A stretch of DNA of 64,000 nt, taken from positions 186,001-250,000 of the forward strand of contig JBBCGR010000002.1 of NCBI GenBank assembly GCA_037201625.1, given 5' to 3'. This document shows, in pieces, positions 1-13,112 of the stretch. Below the pieces are notes generated by a model. It saw only the letters and a list, made by a program, of their open reading frames with translations, did no database searches and was not told the DNA's origin. Positions within the stretch are counted from its first letter, which is position 1, and each line of letters opens with the position of its first letter. The stretch is from JAMXLO01 sp037201625. GTDB taxonomy: Bacteria; Pseudomonadota; Alphaproteobacteria; Acetobacterales; Acetobacteraceae. Made by a program: the position numbers and the translations under genes.

Positions 1-107
1 TGCTGGTGCCCGACGGCGAGACCGCGCGCGTGCAGGAGTGCCACATCGCGCTCGGGCACGCGGTGCTGGAGCTGCTCGAGGACCGGCTGGTGGCACGGCC
101 GCTATGA
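1..107 (+). CDS. SIS-domain sugar-phosphate isomerase, C-terminal end (partial)
   Basis: Only the last 34 codons are in the window, read in frame from base 3 to the TGA at 105-107. The tail contains ARVQECHIALGHAVLELLE, which resembles the C-terminal helix of phosphoheptose isomerase (GmhA-like SIS proteins), where an aligned Gln-Glu-x-His segment contributes to the active site. The stop overlaps the ATG of the following epimerase as ATGA, so the two are probably translationally coupled in one sugar-nucleotide operon. The family call is inferred from this short tail; the substrate cannot be given. Confidence 0.55.
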   Translation, partial: LVPDGETARVQECHIALGHAVLELLEDRLVARPL

Positions 108-1075
108 CCGTCCTGCTGACCGGCGCGGCTGGTTTCATCGGATACCATGTGGCGGAGGCACTGCTCGCACGCGGCGAGCGCGTGATCGGGCTCGACAACC
201 TCAACACCTACTACGACGTGGGACTGAAGCGCGGTCGCCTCGAGCGCCTCGCCGATCGGCCGAACTTCCAGTTCCACGCTATGGATATCTCGGACCGTGA
301 GGCCGTGCATGCGCTTGTCCGCGCGGACAGGAGCATAGACGGCGTGATACACCTCGCGGCGCAGGCAGGGGTCCGCTATTCGTTGATCGATCCGTATTCA
401 TACGTGCAGTCGAATGTCATGGGGCACGTGGTGATGCTGGAGGCGGCGCGGCTGCTGCCCGACCTGCGGCACTTCGTCTACGCGAGTTCGTCGTCGGTGT
501 ATGGCGCCAACCAGACGCTGCCGTTCGCCGAGGGCGACCGGGTGGACACGCCGCTGTCGGTGTATGCCGCGACCAAGCGGGCGGACGAATTGCTCAGCCA
601 CGCGTTCGCGCACCTGCACGGGCTGCCGCAGACCGGGCTGCGGTTCTTCACGGTGTATGGGCCGTGGGGCCGGCCGGACATGGCGTATTACAGTTTTGCC
701 CGCGCGATCGCGGCCGGCGAGCCGATCACGGTCTACGACGGGGGGGCGCTGAAGCGGGACTTCACCTACGTCGACGACATTGTGGCCGGGGTGGTGGGCT
801 GCCTGGACCGCCCTCCCCCCGCGCATGCGCCGCGGGTGCTGAACATCGGGAACCATCGGAGCGAGACGGTGCTGACCCTGGTTCGGCTGCTGGAACAGGC
901 GCTGGGGCGGCAGGCGGTTCTGCGGGATGCGCCGCGGCCGGCGGCGGACGTGGAGGAGACGTTCGCCTCGGTGGCGGCGATCGGGGCGCTGACGGGGTTT
1001 GCGCCGCGGGTTTCGCTGGCCGAGGGGATCCCCCGGTTCGCCGCCTGGTTCAGGGGCTGGCACGGGATCGGATGA
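104..1075 (+). CDS. NAD-dependent epimerase, UDP-glucuronate 4-epimerase-like
   Basis: Extended SDR sugar-nucleotide epimerase of 323 residues. The chosen ATG at 104 overlaps the upstream stop and puts the Rossmann motif GAAGFIG at the N-terminus, as usual; an upstream in-frame ATG at 38 would add residues inside the previous gene. Visible features: the VIGLDNLNTYYDVGLK segment typical of UDP-glucuronate 4-epimerases (CapI/LpsL type), the catalytic region SSSSVYG, the YAATK (YxxxK) pair, and GEPITVYDGGALKRDFTYVDD near residue 205. It would convert UDP-glucuronate to UDP-galacturonate for surface polysaccharide. Family is firm; exact substrate is inferred. Confidence 0.85.
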   Translation: MTVLLTGAAGFIGYHVAEALLARGERVIGLDNLNTYYDVGLKRGRLERLADRPNFQFHAMDISDREAVHALVRADRSIDGVIHLAAQAGVRYSLIDPYSYVQSNVMGHVVMLEAARLLPDLRHFVYASSSSVYGANQTLPFAEGDRVDTPLSVYAATKRADELLSHAFAHLHGLPQTGLRFFTVYGPWGRPDMAYYSFARAIAAGEPITVYDGGALKRDFTYVDDIVAGVVGCLDRPPPAHAPRVLNIGNHRSETVLTLVRLLEQALGRQAVLRDAPRPAADVEETFASVAAIGALTGFAPRVSLAEGIPRFAAWFRGWHGIG

Positions 1076-1159
1076 GGGTCGTCGAAAAAGGGCTCTTGAC
1101 CGCTGCTCCGGAGGGGCCTACATGCCGCCCCCGTCGCGACGGTCTGGCGAGATTAGTTC

Positions 1160-1188
1160 TTGCAAAGCCGGGGCGGCTAGGTTAGGTT
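1160..1188 (+). promoter_or_regulatory. Possible rRNA operon promoter
   Basis: TTGCAA at 1160-1165 is followed after 17 bases by TAGGTT at 1183-1188, about 365 bases before mature 16S. Position and -35 similarity suit a sigma-70 rRNA promoter, but the -10 is weak and no other evidence supports it. Confidence 0.3.
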
Positions 1189-1273
1189 TCTTGTTCTGCG
1201 CCGGGTTTGGCGCAAATCAGAGCAAGTCACTCATTGGGCCCGTAACGCGGGGCCGTGGGCGTCTCTGCTCCGA

Positions 1274-1282
1274 TCTTTGACA
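1274..1282 (+). promoter_or_regulatory. boxA-like antitermination site in the rRNA leader
   Basis: TCTTTGACA resembles the rRNA boxA core (TGCTCTTTAACA in E. coli) that loads the NusB/NusE antitermination complex. It lies about 270 bases upstream of 16S. It also looks like a -35 TTGACA, but no good -10 follows at 16-18 bases, so I favour boxA. Confidence 0.35.
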
Positions 1283-1552
1283 GTTGCATAGGCTAGGAAG
1301 GGATACGTTGGCGGCGCCCTCGGGTCTCCGTGCGCAAGCACGGACTGATCGGATGGCCGGACCGGCGGTCTGAGTGAGTAGCACTCGGACTTCGTTGGTT
1401 TGGCTTCAGGGGTGTCTGATACGTATTTTCTTTTGATGCGTACAGTTACGCTTTGAAGTGTGTCGGTTCACTCATGGTGGCCGGCACTGACCATAGAGTT
1501 CGGGTCTGTTCATTAAGAGGTCTGATGTCTTCGGGCATGAGACTTTGAGATG

Positions 1553-3045
<1,493 letters not shown>

Positions 3046-3241
3046 AAGGATGTTCTCCGAGGCTTCGGCTTTGGCGAACTCCGACAATGCCATCGGCGGA
3101 TGCCGATGGCGGCTCAGATTTATCTTCGGGCTTCGGTTCGAGGATCGTCGGCTGCCATTCGATCGGCGCCGCCAGCGTATCCCTTCCCCACGATACAGTG
3201 GCCCCTCCCCTGCCCTTCCGGGCAAGTGCGGGTTCCACCGA

Positions 3242-3318
<77 letters not shown>

Positions 3319-3331
3319 ACGCTTCCTGTAT

Positions 3332-3407
3332 GGGGGTGTAGCTCAGCTGGGAGAGCACCTGCTTTGCAAGCAGGGGGTCGTCGGTTCGAGTCCGATCACC
3401 TCCACCA
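3332..3407 (+). tRNA. tRNA-Ala (TGC)
   Basis: Second spacer tRNA, 13 bases after tRNA-Ile. Acceptor GGGGGTG pairs with CACCTCC, anticodon loop CTTTGCAAG gives TGC, T-arm GGTTCGAGTCC, and CCA is encoded. Confidence 0.97.
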
Positions 3408-3786
3408 CACAGGTGTAGAGGTTGATCGGGATGTATCGTGGAGAAGCGACAGCAATCGGCATCGTTTGGTTTCTTGGGATGATTTCTCATTGAGATCATG
3501 ATGCCGGAGGTGTCTCCGCATGGAGGCACATGTTCTTTGGTAATGTGAATCAGGTTCTGGTGCGTCTCTGGACGCTTCCATCGCAAGTCTGACCGGATGC
3601 TTCGGCATCCCGCGATGGGGCGAGTGTTCAGAGGCGACTGTTATGTGCTGAGCAGAGAATGATCTGCGATGCGCAGGGCTTTCTCATGGTGGCAGCCGGT
3701 TTCCGGGGTTTCTCCGGGAGAATGGTTGCTGACCCGCTGAGGATGGTTTCTGTGCATGGTGGAAGACGCGCCGCAAGGCGCGTTGT
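3408..3786 (+). other. Internal transcribed spacer between tRNA-Ala and 23S
   Basis: About 380 bases of spacer with no gene. It ends in the 5' half of the 23S processing stem (GATCTCGAGC from 3787), which pairs imperfectly with GAGCTCAAGATC at 6514-6525. Nothing else recognisable. Confidence 0.7.
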
Positions 3787-3787
3787 G

Positions 3788-6524
<2,737 letters not shown>

Positions 6525-6604
6525 CTACACCATGCATGGAAATCATCCTCAGATCGCTCAGCACATAACAGCGCACCGCACCAGAACCTCGATTCAGCCC
6601 AATA

Positions 6605-6756
6605 CGGATGGGCTGGATGACCTGGTGGCTTTGGCGGGGGGCCTGCACCCGATCCCATCCCGAACTCGGCCGTGAAAACCCCCAGCGCCCATGGTACTGC
6701 GTCCTAAGGCGTGGGAGAGTAGGTCGCCGCCAGGTCTTCCAGCCCATCCGTTTTTT
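6605..6756 (+). terminator. Extended 5S processing stem followed by a T run
   Basis: Bases flanking 5S rRNA pair over about 14 positions beyond the mature ends (CGGATGGGCTGG at 6605-6616 with CCAGCCCATCCG at 6739-6750), and six T residues follow at 6751-6756. The stem is a likely RNase processing site. With the T run it could act as a partial terminator in front of tRNA-fMet. Confidence 0.4.
6620..6736 (+). rRNA. rrf: 5S ribosomal RNA
   Basis: About 116 bases. ACCTGGTGGC pairs with GCCGCCAGGT at the ends, and the conserved CCCGATCCCATCCCGAACTC and GGGAGAGTAGG segments are present. It follows 23S by about 95 bases. Confidence 0.93.
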
Positions 6757-6793
6757 CGTCGCCTCCGCGGCTTTGTTCGGAGTCGACCCTTGG

Positions 6794-6870
<77 letters not shown>

Positions 6871-7554
6871 ACGACAGTGACCCTCGGCACGACGCGCTCG
6901 CTCCATCAGCGAACGCAGGACATCGGACGTCTCGGCTCGGATCACTGAGGCACGTGGAGACATTGACGTCGTTCGGACGCTCGGTCGCGATACAACCAAC
7001 ATGAATCGAGGGCGGCGCACACACCTGACAGACAGGCCGGTGACGCCAACAGCGCAGGCTGCCTCTCACCCGAACCATCGAACACACCAAGCGGCACAAC
7101 CTGTATCGACCGCGAGGATCTGCCAACGATGCTGCTCTCCAGGCGGAATCAGTCGTTGAGCTGGCTTTCAGGTTGAACCGTGCCGCCGGGCGGCGGTCGA
7201 AAACCAACATTCCCCTCGACCTGAACCTCAGCCGGCAGTTGCCCTCCGCTCCGCAGTCCACTTCCGCACGTGTCCGATGAACCCGGTCTCGGCTGTTCAG
7301 CCTCGTTCTGGAGCATCGAAGAAAAAGCGCCAGCCGGGGAGTCATTAATGATCGGGGGGGGCGGGCGCCGCGACAATTGAGCAACCCAGCGTGCTGACAC
7401 CACGAAGAACTCGAACTACGCAAAGCGAAGCGGCTTCATCAAACGTCTCCATCGACCACTGACCTCAGTGCTCGGTCGGCACGTAAGTCGGTCCCCCCTG
7501 GCGGACTACCCGACCCCAGCTCAGCATCCCCATCGCCGCCCATCGGACGGATGC
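6871..7554. other. Intergenic region after the rRNA operon
   Basis: 684 bases between tRNA-fMet (plus) and the last gene of the pilus operon (minus), hence a convergent region. Frames are open on the minus strand but show no family features or credible start. I see no clear terminator hairpin. Confidence 0.5.
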
Positions 7555-7980
7555 TCAGGAACATGCCGGTCCGACCACGGGATAGAATGCGACGGACGTC
7601 AGCGTCTTGCCCCTGAAGGGACGCGGCAACACGGTACCGGCCCAGTATTTGCTGCTGATAGTGACCTTCATGTAGGACGTGCCGGAAATACAGACGATGG
7701 CCGGCGCCGGGACGACGTCCGCTTTCACGATGATGCCGGCAAATATCCAGTTCGCCGCGGTGGTGACCGCGAACTGCTGCGCATCGGCGCAGTCGGGTGA
7801 TGCAATGGCCGCGCATCGCGCCGTCAGTGCAGCGGTCGACTGCAATGCGCCCTTGGTCCACATCAACAGCCCGGCGCCCAGGACGGCGAGGCACAGGGGA
7901 ATGAAGATCCCCGCGACCAGCGCGAATTCGACCGCGGTGGCCCCGCTCCGCGCCGCGGACAAATTCCTCCGTCGGGTCAT
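7555..7980 (-). CDS. TadE-like pseudopilin (second copy)
   Basis: 141 residues. A short basic N-terminus (MTRRRNLSAARSG) leads into ATAVEFALVAGIFIPLCLAV, the TadE-type hydrophobic segment with the conserved Glu of pseudopilins. The rest is an extracytoplasmic domain with a few cysteines. The start overlaps the stop of the preceding TadE-like gene as ATGA. TadE/TadF-type pseudopilins are processed by the prepilin peptidase and take part in assembly of Flp pili. It is the last gene of the pilus operon. It may be the TadF-type partner; the sequence does not decide. Confidence 0.85.
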   Translation of the reverse strand: MTRRRNLSAARSGATAVEFALVAGIFIPLCLAVLGAGLLMWTKGALQSTAALTARCAAIASPDCADAQQFAVTTAANWIFAGIIVKADVVPAPAIVCISGTSYMKVTISSKYWAGTVLPRPFRGKTLTSVAFYPVVGPACS

Positions 7981-8477
7981 TGCAGCCGCACCGTGATGGA
8001 GTCGGAGATCGTCGTGGTGGCCAGACGGCTATAGAGCGGCATCAGCGGCTGGTACACATAGCTGGCCGAGATCACCACATAGGTGCCCGGAGCCACGCCC
8101 GTGCCGGGGCAGGTGCCGGCGCATTTGAGCGTCGTGGACAGAGCGGTCGAGGGGTTGACCAACGCGACCGGCTGGCCGGAAACGCAGAAGCACGCAGGTC
8201 CGGTCACAGTTGCGGTCACCGTGGCCGCCAAACCGGCGCGCGCCGCCCCACTCTGCACAACGCCCTTCACCAGCGCCGTCGTGACGCCCGGCCCGCGCAG
8301 CAGCGCGAACTGGGCCCCCTGGGCGATGCCGTTCGCCAACTGGCTCTTGCTCGACATCACCAGCCCGAAGTCGACGATGCCGCCGAACAGCATCAGCAGG
8401 ATCGGGGCGACGAGGGCGAACTCCATTGCGGCAAGGCCGCGCCGGTCGCCCAGCCATGCAGACCTGTGCGTCTTCAT
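7977..8477 (-). CDS. TadE-like pseudopilin (first copy)
   Basis: 166 residues, starting at the ATG at 8475-8477, which overlaps the TadG-like stop. Basic N-terminus, then GLAAMEFALVAPILLMLFGG, a canonical TadE segment. The remainder is Thr/Ala/Val-rich with Cys pairs (CFC, CAGTCPG). It overlaps the next TadE-like gene by four bases. Role: minor pilin-like component of the Tad secretion apparatus, inserted in the inner membrane. The same frame stays open far upstream inside the TadG-like gene, but that part is antisense-quality sequence in another frame and was excluded. Confidence 0.85.
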   Translation of the reverse strand: MKTHRSAWLGDRRGLAAMEFALVAPILLMLFGGIVDFGLVMSSKSQLANGIAQGAQFALLRGPGVTTALVKGVVQSGAARAGLAATVTATVTGPACFCVSGQPVALVNPSTALSTTLKCAGTCPGTGVAPGTYVVISASYVYQPLMPLYSRLATTTISDSITVRLQ

Positions 8478-9814
8478 CGCACGAGCGCGACGGCCGAGCC
8501 GCTCGGCAGACTGCCGAACTTCAGGGTTCCGTATGTATCGCACCGCGCCGAAAGGTTCGATGAACCGCTCAAGGTGATCACTCCCGCCACGACTTGGGTG
8601 CATCCGGTCGACCCACCGCTCGAGCTGCCGCTGAACGCGATGTTGCCGTTGGGGTAATAGATCAGGCCGGCGAACGGCAGCGAAGAACTGCCGCTGAACG
8701 CACTGGCCTGGTTCGACTTGCTGGCGAACAGCACGCCCGGAATGCCTCCCGCCGGAGCGGCGAGCGTCGGGGCCTTCAGCGATACGGATGCAGATCCGGA
8801 CGTCGTCAGGGTCCCGGACGCTATGATCGTGACACCATTGCCCGTCACGCTTCCCGATCCGCTGAACGACACATTGCCGTTGATCATGTACAGGCCGGGA
8901 TTGAGCGTGAGGCGGGCAGATCCGCTGACGCTCATGCTGGAATACGTGCCCGGACTGATGGTGGAGGTGGCGGATCCGCCGACATTGACGGCCGAACCTC
9001 CCGAACCCAAGCCAGACAGCGCGTTCTGCATTGGCGCATAGGCCGCGTAAGGATCGTCGACCTGGCCAGAGTTCGGGAATGAGCCGCCGGTGATGCTCGA
9101 GGACCCGCTGGTCGTGATCGCCCCGCCCGCATAGGTGCCCGCCACATTGAGCGACGAGGAACCGCTCAGGGAGATGCCGGCATCGGAACGGACGGAGCAG
9201 TTGTCCGAGGAAATATTGGCGGAGCCGGAGATCAGGATGTCCGTCCCGGTCACCACGCCATTGCCGCTGCCGTTGAGTGCCAGAAGACATGGCTGCGGTG
9301 AGCCGCTGATCTCTGCCGTCGCTGAGGCCGAAACCAGCACCGTGGTCGCGGTGCTGGGAAAGATCCGGGTGAACGCCTTGGCGATGCTCTGCTTCACCGT
9401 CACCTTCATCGCCTTGCCGGTGACATTCCTCACTCCGTTGACGACCTGCGCCGTGACCAGATTGTCGGTGGTCATCAGTGTTCCCGCGTCCCAGCTTCGG
9501 CTGGCTGTACCCGACACGCCGTTGATCTCGGCAAGATCTGCGGCCGTCCCGGTTGATCCCTGGGCCGCGCCGGTCGCTGCGTACTGCCTCGCGCCGGCCC
9601 ACGCGGCCAGATCGGCGGTCCGCTGGAGTTCCACCTTCGCCACCGACCAGGATGTGACCTCGACGCCCATCGCGAGTCCCATGACCATCGCAGGCAGCAT
9701 GATCCCGGTCATCAGCGCCACCGAGCCGCGCCGGTCCGATGCCATCATGACCCCCTGCAGCGTCGGCGCTGGCATCCAAACGATGCAGAGTGCATCTCGG
9801 ATAAGTCGGATCAT
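8474..9814 (-). CDS. TadG-like Flp pilus assembly protein with Ser/Gly-rich beta-helix-like domain
   Basis: 446 residues if started at 9814; an ATG at 9748 (MMASDRRGSVALM) is an equally good start. The N-terminus DRRGSVALMTGIMLPAMVM is the TadG/TadE-type hydrophobic anchor, and the following region (ELQRTADLAAWAGARQYA) matches the conserved part after it in TadG. From about residue 190 the protein is made of irregular repeats around SGS and SGSSS (LSGSSSL, TSGSSSI, VSGSARL, FSGSGSV, TSGSASV, FSGSSSL, LSGSSNL), suggesting a stacked beta structure exposed outside the cell. It lies between tadC and the tadE pair. TadG proteins are thought to help anchor the pilus; the exact role is unknown. Confidence 0.8.
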   Translation of the reverse strand: MIRLIRDALCIVWMPAPTLQGVMMASDRRGSVALMTGIMLPAMVMGLAMGVEVTSWSVAKVELQRTADLAAWAGARQYAATGAAQGSTGTAADLAEINGVSGTASRSWDAGTLMTTDNLVTAQVVNGVRNVTGKAMKVTVKQSIAKAFTRIFPSTATTVLVSASATAEISGSPQPCLLALNGSGNGVVTGTDILISGSANISSDNCSVRSDAGISLSGSSSLNVAGTYAGGAITTSGSSSITGGSFPNSGQVDDPYAAYAPMQNALSGLGSGGSAVNVGGSATSTISPGTYSSMSVSGSARLTLNPGLYMINGNVSFSGSGSVTGNGVTIIASGTLTTSGSASVSLKAPTLAAPAGGIPGVLFASKSNQASAFSGSSSLPFAGLIYYPNGNIAFSGSSSGGSTGCTQVVAGVITLSGSSNLSARCDTYGTLKFGSLPSGSAVALVR

Positions 9815-9817
9815 CGA

Positions 9818-10753
9818 TCACGGACCTCCAATGTGCAGGACCTGAACCATCGCAGGGCCGGCGACGACGAGAAACACGCAGGGGAGAATGAAGACCACCA
9901 TCGGAAGCGTCAGCAGGACACCCATTCGTGCCGCTCTGCCTTCGAGCCGCGTCAGGGCGTCAGCGCGCATTTCCGCCGCGAGCATGCGGATTGAATCGGT
10001 CAGAGGCGTGCCGAACTGCATCGACTGCAGGAGCGTCGTGCCGAGCCGCACCAGCCCGTCGATGCCGGTGCGCTGTCCCATGTTCTGCAGCGCCAGCCTG
10101 CTGTCCGCCATGAGCTGAAGGTCGTTGGCGGTCAGCGCCAGCTCCAGCCCGACATCGCGGTAGCCGTGCTGCATTTCGCGTGCGACGCGGGTGATCGCCG
10201 CGGTCAATCCCAGTCCCGCCTGCGTGCAGATCACCAGAAGGTCGAATGCATCGGGCAGTCCCAGTTTCACGCGCGCGATGTACCGCTTGCGTCTGAAACG
10301 CACGACCATGTCCGGCAGCAGCAGCCCCAGCGTGGCGGCAGCCGCGGGGATCACAATGTGCAGGATGGTCGGCAAGGTGACTTCACGCAGGGCCGCGATG
10401 GCGATCATCGGCAGAATGAGAAGCAGCGCGATCTTGCCGCCGATGAACAGCTCCAGGCCGTTCCTGCCGCGCAGGCCTGCGGTCATGAGAGTGAGCTGCA
10501 ATCCCGCGCGGGTTCGCGCCGACAGCAGGCCCGTCCGCAGCACGGCCTGGCCGAGCAGTGCCACCACCCGGGTCCACGCATGATGCGCCGCTTCCTGCCG
10601 TGTCGCCGTGACCACGGGCGCCAGGCCCCGGCTCGTCTGGACCCGTGCGGCCAGGCGTGTCTGGCGTTGGATCAGCCGCAGCAGCACAACCGCCGCCAGG
10701 ATCAGGACCAGTGCGCCGATGCCGGTAAGCGTGAGCAGAAGGATCCTGCTCAC
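9818..10753 (-). CDS. tadC: Tad pilus inner-membrane platform protein TadC
   Basis: 311 residues. A T2SSF (GspF-like) domain occupies the second half (LGLPDAFDLLVICTQAGLGL to the GTPLTDSIRMLAAEMRADAL region), with membrane segments at the N-terminus, around residues 110-150 and at the C-terminus (VLLTLPMVVFILPCVFLVVA). It should form the inner-membrane platform with TadB under the CpaF motor. Its start overlaps the tadB stop by four bases. Confidence 0.92.
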   Translation of the reverse strand: MSRILLLTLTGIGALVLILAAVVLLRLIQRQTRLAARVQTSRGLAPVVTATRQEAAHHAWTRVVALLGQAVLRTGLLSARTRAGLQLTLMTAGLRGRNGLELFIGGKIALLLILPMIAIAALREVTLPTILHIVIPAAAATLGLLLPDMVVRFRRKRYIARVKLGLPDAFDLLVICTQAGLGLTAAITRVAREMQHGYRDVGLELALTANDLQLMADSRLALQNMGQRTGIDGLVRLGTTLLQSMQFGTPLTDSIRMLAAEMRADALTRLEGRAARMGVLLTLPMVVFILPCVFLVVAGPAMVQVLHIGGP

Positions 10754-11712
10754 GACAGGCTCTTCTTGATGATGGTGCGCATGGTCATTGCCCCACAGGC
10801 AAGCGACAGCACAGCGGCACCGAGAATGACACGGCCCGAATCAGTGTTGAACAACACGGAGATGTAGGCGGGGTTGAGGGCGTACAGCCCTGCGCCCATG
10901 ACCACCGGCAGGGCCGCGAGAATGAGCGAACTCGTCCGCGCTTCCGAGGTCAGCGCCTGGCCCCGCTCCTGCAGCGCCAGGCGCTTGCGGATCAGGTCGG
11001 CGAGATTCTCCAGCGTTTCGCTCAGCCCGCCGCCAGTCTGCGCCTGCAAGGCAATCGCCGTCGCAAAGAAGCGGTACTCCGCCAGGTCATTGCGCTCGGC
11101 CATCTCGGTGACCGCCTGGTCCAGCGGTACACCGACGTCGAGTTGGTTGGCGAACTTGGTGAATTCGATGCTGGTCGGAACCGGCGCCTCGCGGGAGATG
11201 GACACGATCGTGCCGAGCACCGGGATCCCTACGCGCACGGCCCGCACGATGGTGGCAAGAGCGTCGGGGAACTGGTGCAGCAGCGCCGTCTGACGGCGCC
11301 GCACCATCCAGCGGAAGACGAATCGGCTCATCATCACCCACGCGATCGGCACGCCGATCCAGCCGAGCGATCCCACCACGTCCACCAGAAAGCCGCCGGC
11401 CACGCGTGCAATGACGAAGGTGACACCGACCACCGCCCACCACGGCGCCGAATACTGGTCCAACTTGGTGGGATGGAAGCCGAAGGCGCCGGTGACCATT
11501 TCGGTCAACGATCTGTTGTTCACTGTCGCCGGACGGAATGTTGCCAGGTCAGTCGAGCGACGCTGGCGGTAGGGCGTGACGATGTCGCGGATGCGCTGCG
11601 CCCGGACCTGATTGCGCCCTTGCATCTGGGAGACCATCAGGCCGCTGACACCGAAGCCGAGCAGGCTCAGGAAGGACAGCACGACCAGCAGCCATGACAG
11701 GCCACTGGTCAT
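10750..11712 (-). CDS. tadB: Tad pilus inner-membrane platform protein TadB
   Basis: 320 residues from the ATG at 11710-11712, chosen because it overlaps the cpaF stop as ATGA; an upstream in-frame start would add ten residues. N-terminal membrane segment (LSWLLVVLSFLSLLGFGVSG), a central membrane pair, the T2SSF domain (HQFPDALATIVRAVRVGIPV, QTGGGLSETLENLADLIRKR), and C-terminal membrane segments. Partner of TadC as the GspF-like platform. Confidence 0.92.
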   Translation of the reverse strand: MTSGLSWLLVVLSFLSLLGFGVSGLMVSQMQGRNQVRAQRIRDIVTPYRQRRSTDLATFRPATVNNRSLTEMVTGAFGFHPTKLDQYSAPWWAVVGVTFVIARVAGGFLVDVVGSLGWIGVPIAWVMMSRFVFRWMVRRRQTALLHQFPDALATIVRAVRVGIPVLGTIVSISREAPVPTSIEFTKFANQLDVGVPLDQAVTEMAERNDLAEYRFFATAIALQAQTGGGLSETLENLADLIRKRLALQERGQALTSEARTSSLILAALPVVMGAGLYALNPAYISVLFNTDSGRVILGAAVLSLACGAMTMRTIIKKSLS

Positions 11713-13112
11713 GCCGCGTCTCCGGACAGCGCGGCACACCATGCGCTGCCCAGTCCGAAATACGCCAGCCGTTCCTGGAATGTCGGCGGGAGCCTGTTGA
11801 CGCGGTAATGGCCGAACAGCCGGCCGTCCGGGCCCTCACCGTCAAGCTCGAAGCCGAAGATGTCGTTCATCAGGATGATGTCGCCTTCGAGACCGCACAC
11901 CTCGGAGACCTGGGTGATGCGGCGGCCACCGTCGCGTTGCCGCTCAACCTGAATGATGAGATCGACGGAGCTCACGATCTGGCTGCGGATGGCATGCGAC
12001 GGCAGCCCCATCGAGCCCATCTGGACCATGTTCTCGATACGTGACAATGCGTCCCGCGTAGTGTTGGCGTGGATGGTGGACATGCTGCCGTCGTGGCCGG
12101 TGTTCATCGCCTGCAGCATGTCGAACGCCTCGCCGCCACGGACCTCACCGATGATGATGCGGTCCGGGCGCATGCGCAGCGCATTGCGCACCAGGTCCCG
12201 CTGGGTGACCTCGCCGCGCCCCTCCAGGCTGGCCGGGCGGGTTTCCATCCGCACCACATGCGGCTGCTGCAATTGCAGCTCGGCGGCATCTTCGACCGTC
12301 ACGATGCGTTCCCCGGCATCGATCAGGCGCGACAGGGCATTCATCAGCGTCGTCTTGCCCGAGCCAGTGCCGCCGGAGATGATGATGTTCAGTCGTGCAC
12401 GCGATGCCAGTTCGAGGATCTGCGCCACCTGCGGCGTCAGCGCGCCGAAGCCGATGAGCTGCGCAAAATCCATCACCTTCTTGCCGAACTTGCGGATGGA
12501 CACATAGGGACCGTCCAACGCCAATGGCGGGAACACGATGTTCACCCGCGAGCCATCCTTGAGCCTGGCATCGACCATCGGGCTTGCTTCGTCGATGCGA
12601 CGACCGATCCCGGCCGCGATCCGCTGGCAGACGTTGACCAGATGCGCGGTATCCCGGAAATGCGCGTTCGACAGGGCCACCTTGCCTCGGCGCTCGATGA
12701 AGATCTTGCGCGGCCCGTTCACCATGATGTCGTTGATCGTGTCGTCCTCGAGCAGTGGCTCGAGCGGACCGAGGCCGGTGATGTCATGCACCAGCTCTTT
12801 GGCCAGTTCACGCTGCTCGCGCGCGTTCAACTGGACCCGGCGCTCGGTGGCAATCTCCGAGATCAGCCGCTCGATATCGTCAACCAGCCGCTCTTCCGGC
12901 ATGCCGGCGATGGCGGCCGGATCGAGCCGCGTGAGGCAGAGGTTGCGCAACTCGGTGATGGCCGCCGAAGCCGCCCGCGGCGCGACGTACACATCGCGCT
13001 CGGGAACCGTGATCGCCCGCGGTGCTTTCGCCAGGCTCTCCAGAGTGAGATCAGCCACGTCTGGCAGAGCCTCGCGCCTGCCAAACTGCGTGATGGGCTG
13101 GTGATAGCTCAT
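11709..13112 (-). CDS. cpaF: Tad pilus assembly ATPase CpaF/TadA
   Basis: 467 residues, a secretion ATPase of the PilT/VirB11-like family. Walker A GGTGSGKTTLMN lies around residue 247, the Walker B region RIIIGEVRGGEAFD follows, and the HANT segment (STIHANTTRDAL) is the His-box. The N-terminal all-alpha domain is typical of CpaF. It powers pilus polymerisation at the cytoplasmic face. It overlaps cpaE upstream and tadB downstream by four bases each. Confidence 0.95.
   Translation of the reverse strand: MSYHQPITQFGRREALPDVADLTLESLAKAPRAITVPERDVYVAPRAASAAITELRNLCLTRLDPAAIAGMPEERLVDDIERLISEIATERRVQLNAREQRELAKELVHDITGLGPLEPLLEDDTINDIMVNGPRKIFIERRGKVALSNAHFRDTAHLVNVCQRIAAGIGRRIDEASPMVDARLKDGSRVNIVFPPLALDGPYVSIRKFGKKVMDFAQLIGFGALTPQVAQILELASRARLNIIISGGTGSGKTTLMNALSRLIDAGERIVTVEDAAELQLQQPHVVRMETRPASLEGRGEVTQRDLVRNALRMRPDRIIIGEVRGGEAFDMLQAMNTGHDGSMSTIHANTTRDALSRIENMVQMGSMGLPSHAIRSQIVSSVDLIIQVERQRDGGRRITQVSEVCGLEGDIILMNDIFGFELDGEGPDGRLFGHYRVNRLPPTFQERLAYFGLGSAWCAALSGDAA

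Larger units (their letters stand above)
1076..1552 (+). other. rRNA operon upstream and leader region
   Basis: 477 bases with no convincing coding sequence. It should hold the rRNA promoter(s) and the transcribed leader. A promoter-like pair (TTGCAA, 17 bases, TAGGTT) lies at 1160-1188 and a boxA-like element at 1274-1282; both are listed separately. Several short repeats in 1440-1550 may form the 5' processing stem of the 16S precursor, but I could not pair them convincingly. Confidence 0.5.

Noticed and set aside
1277..1306. TTGACA at 1277 as the rRNA promoter -35
   Set aside because: No good -10 at 16-18 bases, and TCTTTGACA fits the rRNA boxA element better.
7977..9821. A 614-residue minus-strand reading frame
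   Set aside because: Only its last 166 codons are TadE-like. The rest is Arg/Gly/His-rich shadow of the TadG-like gene in another frame.
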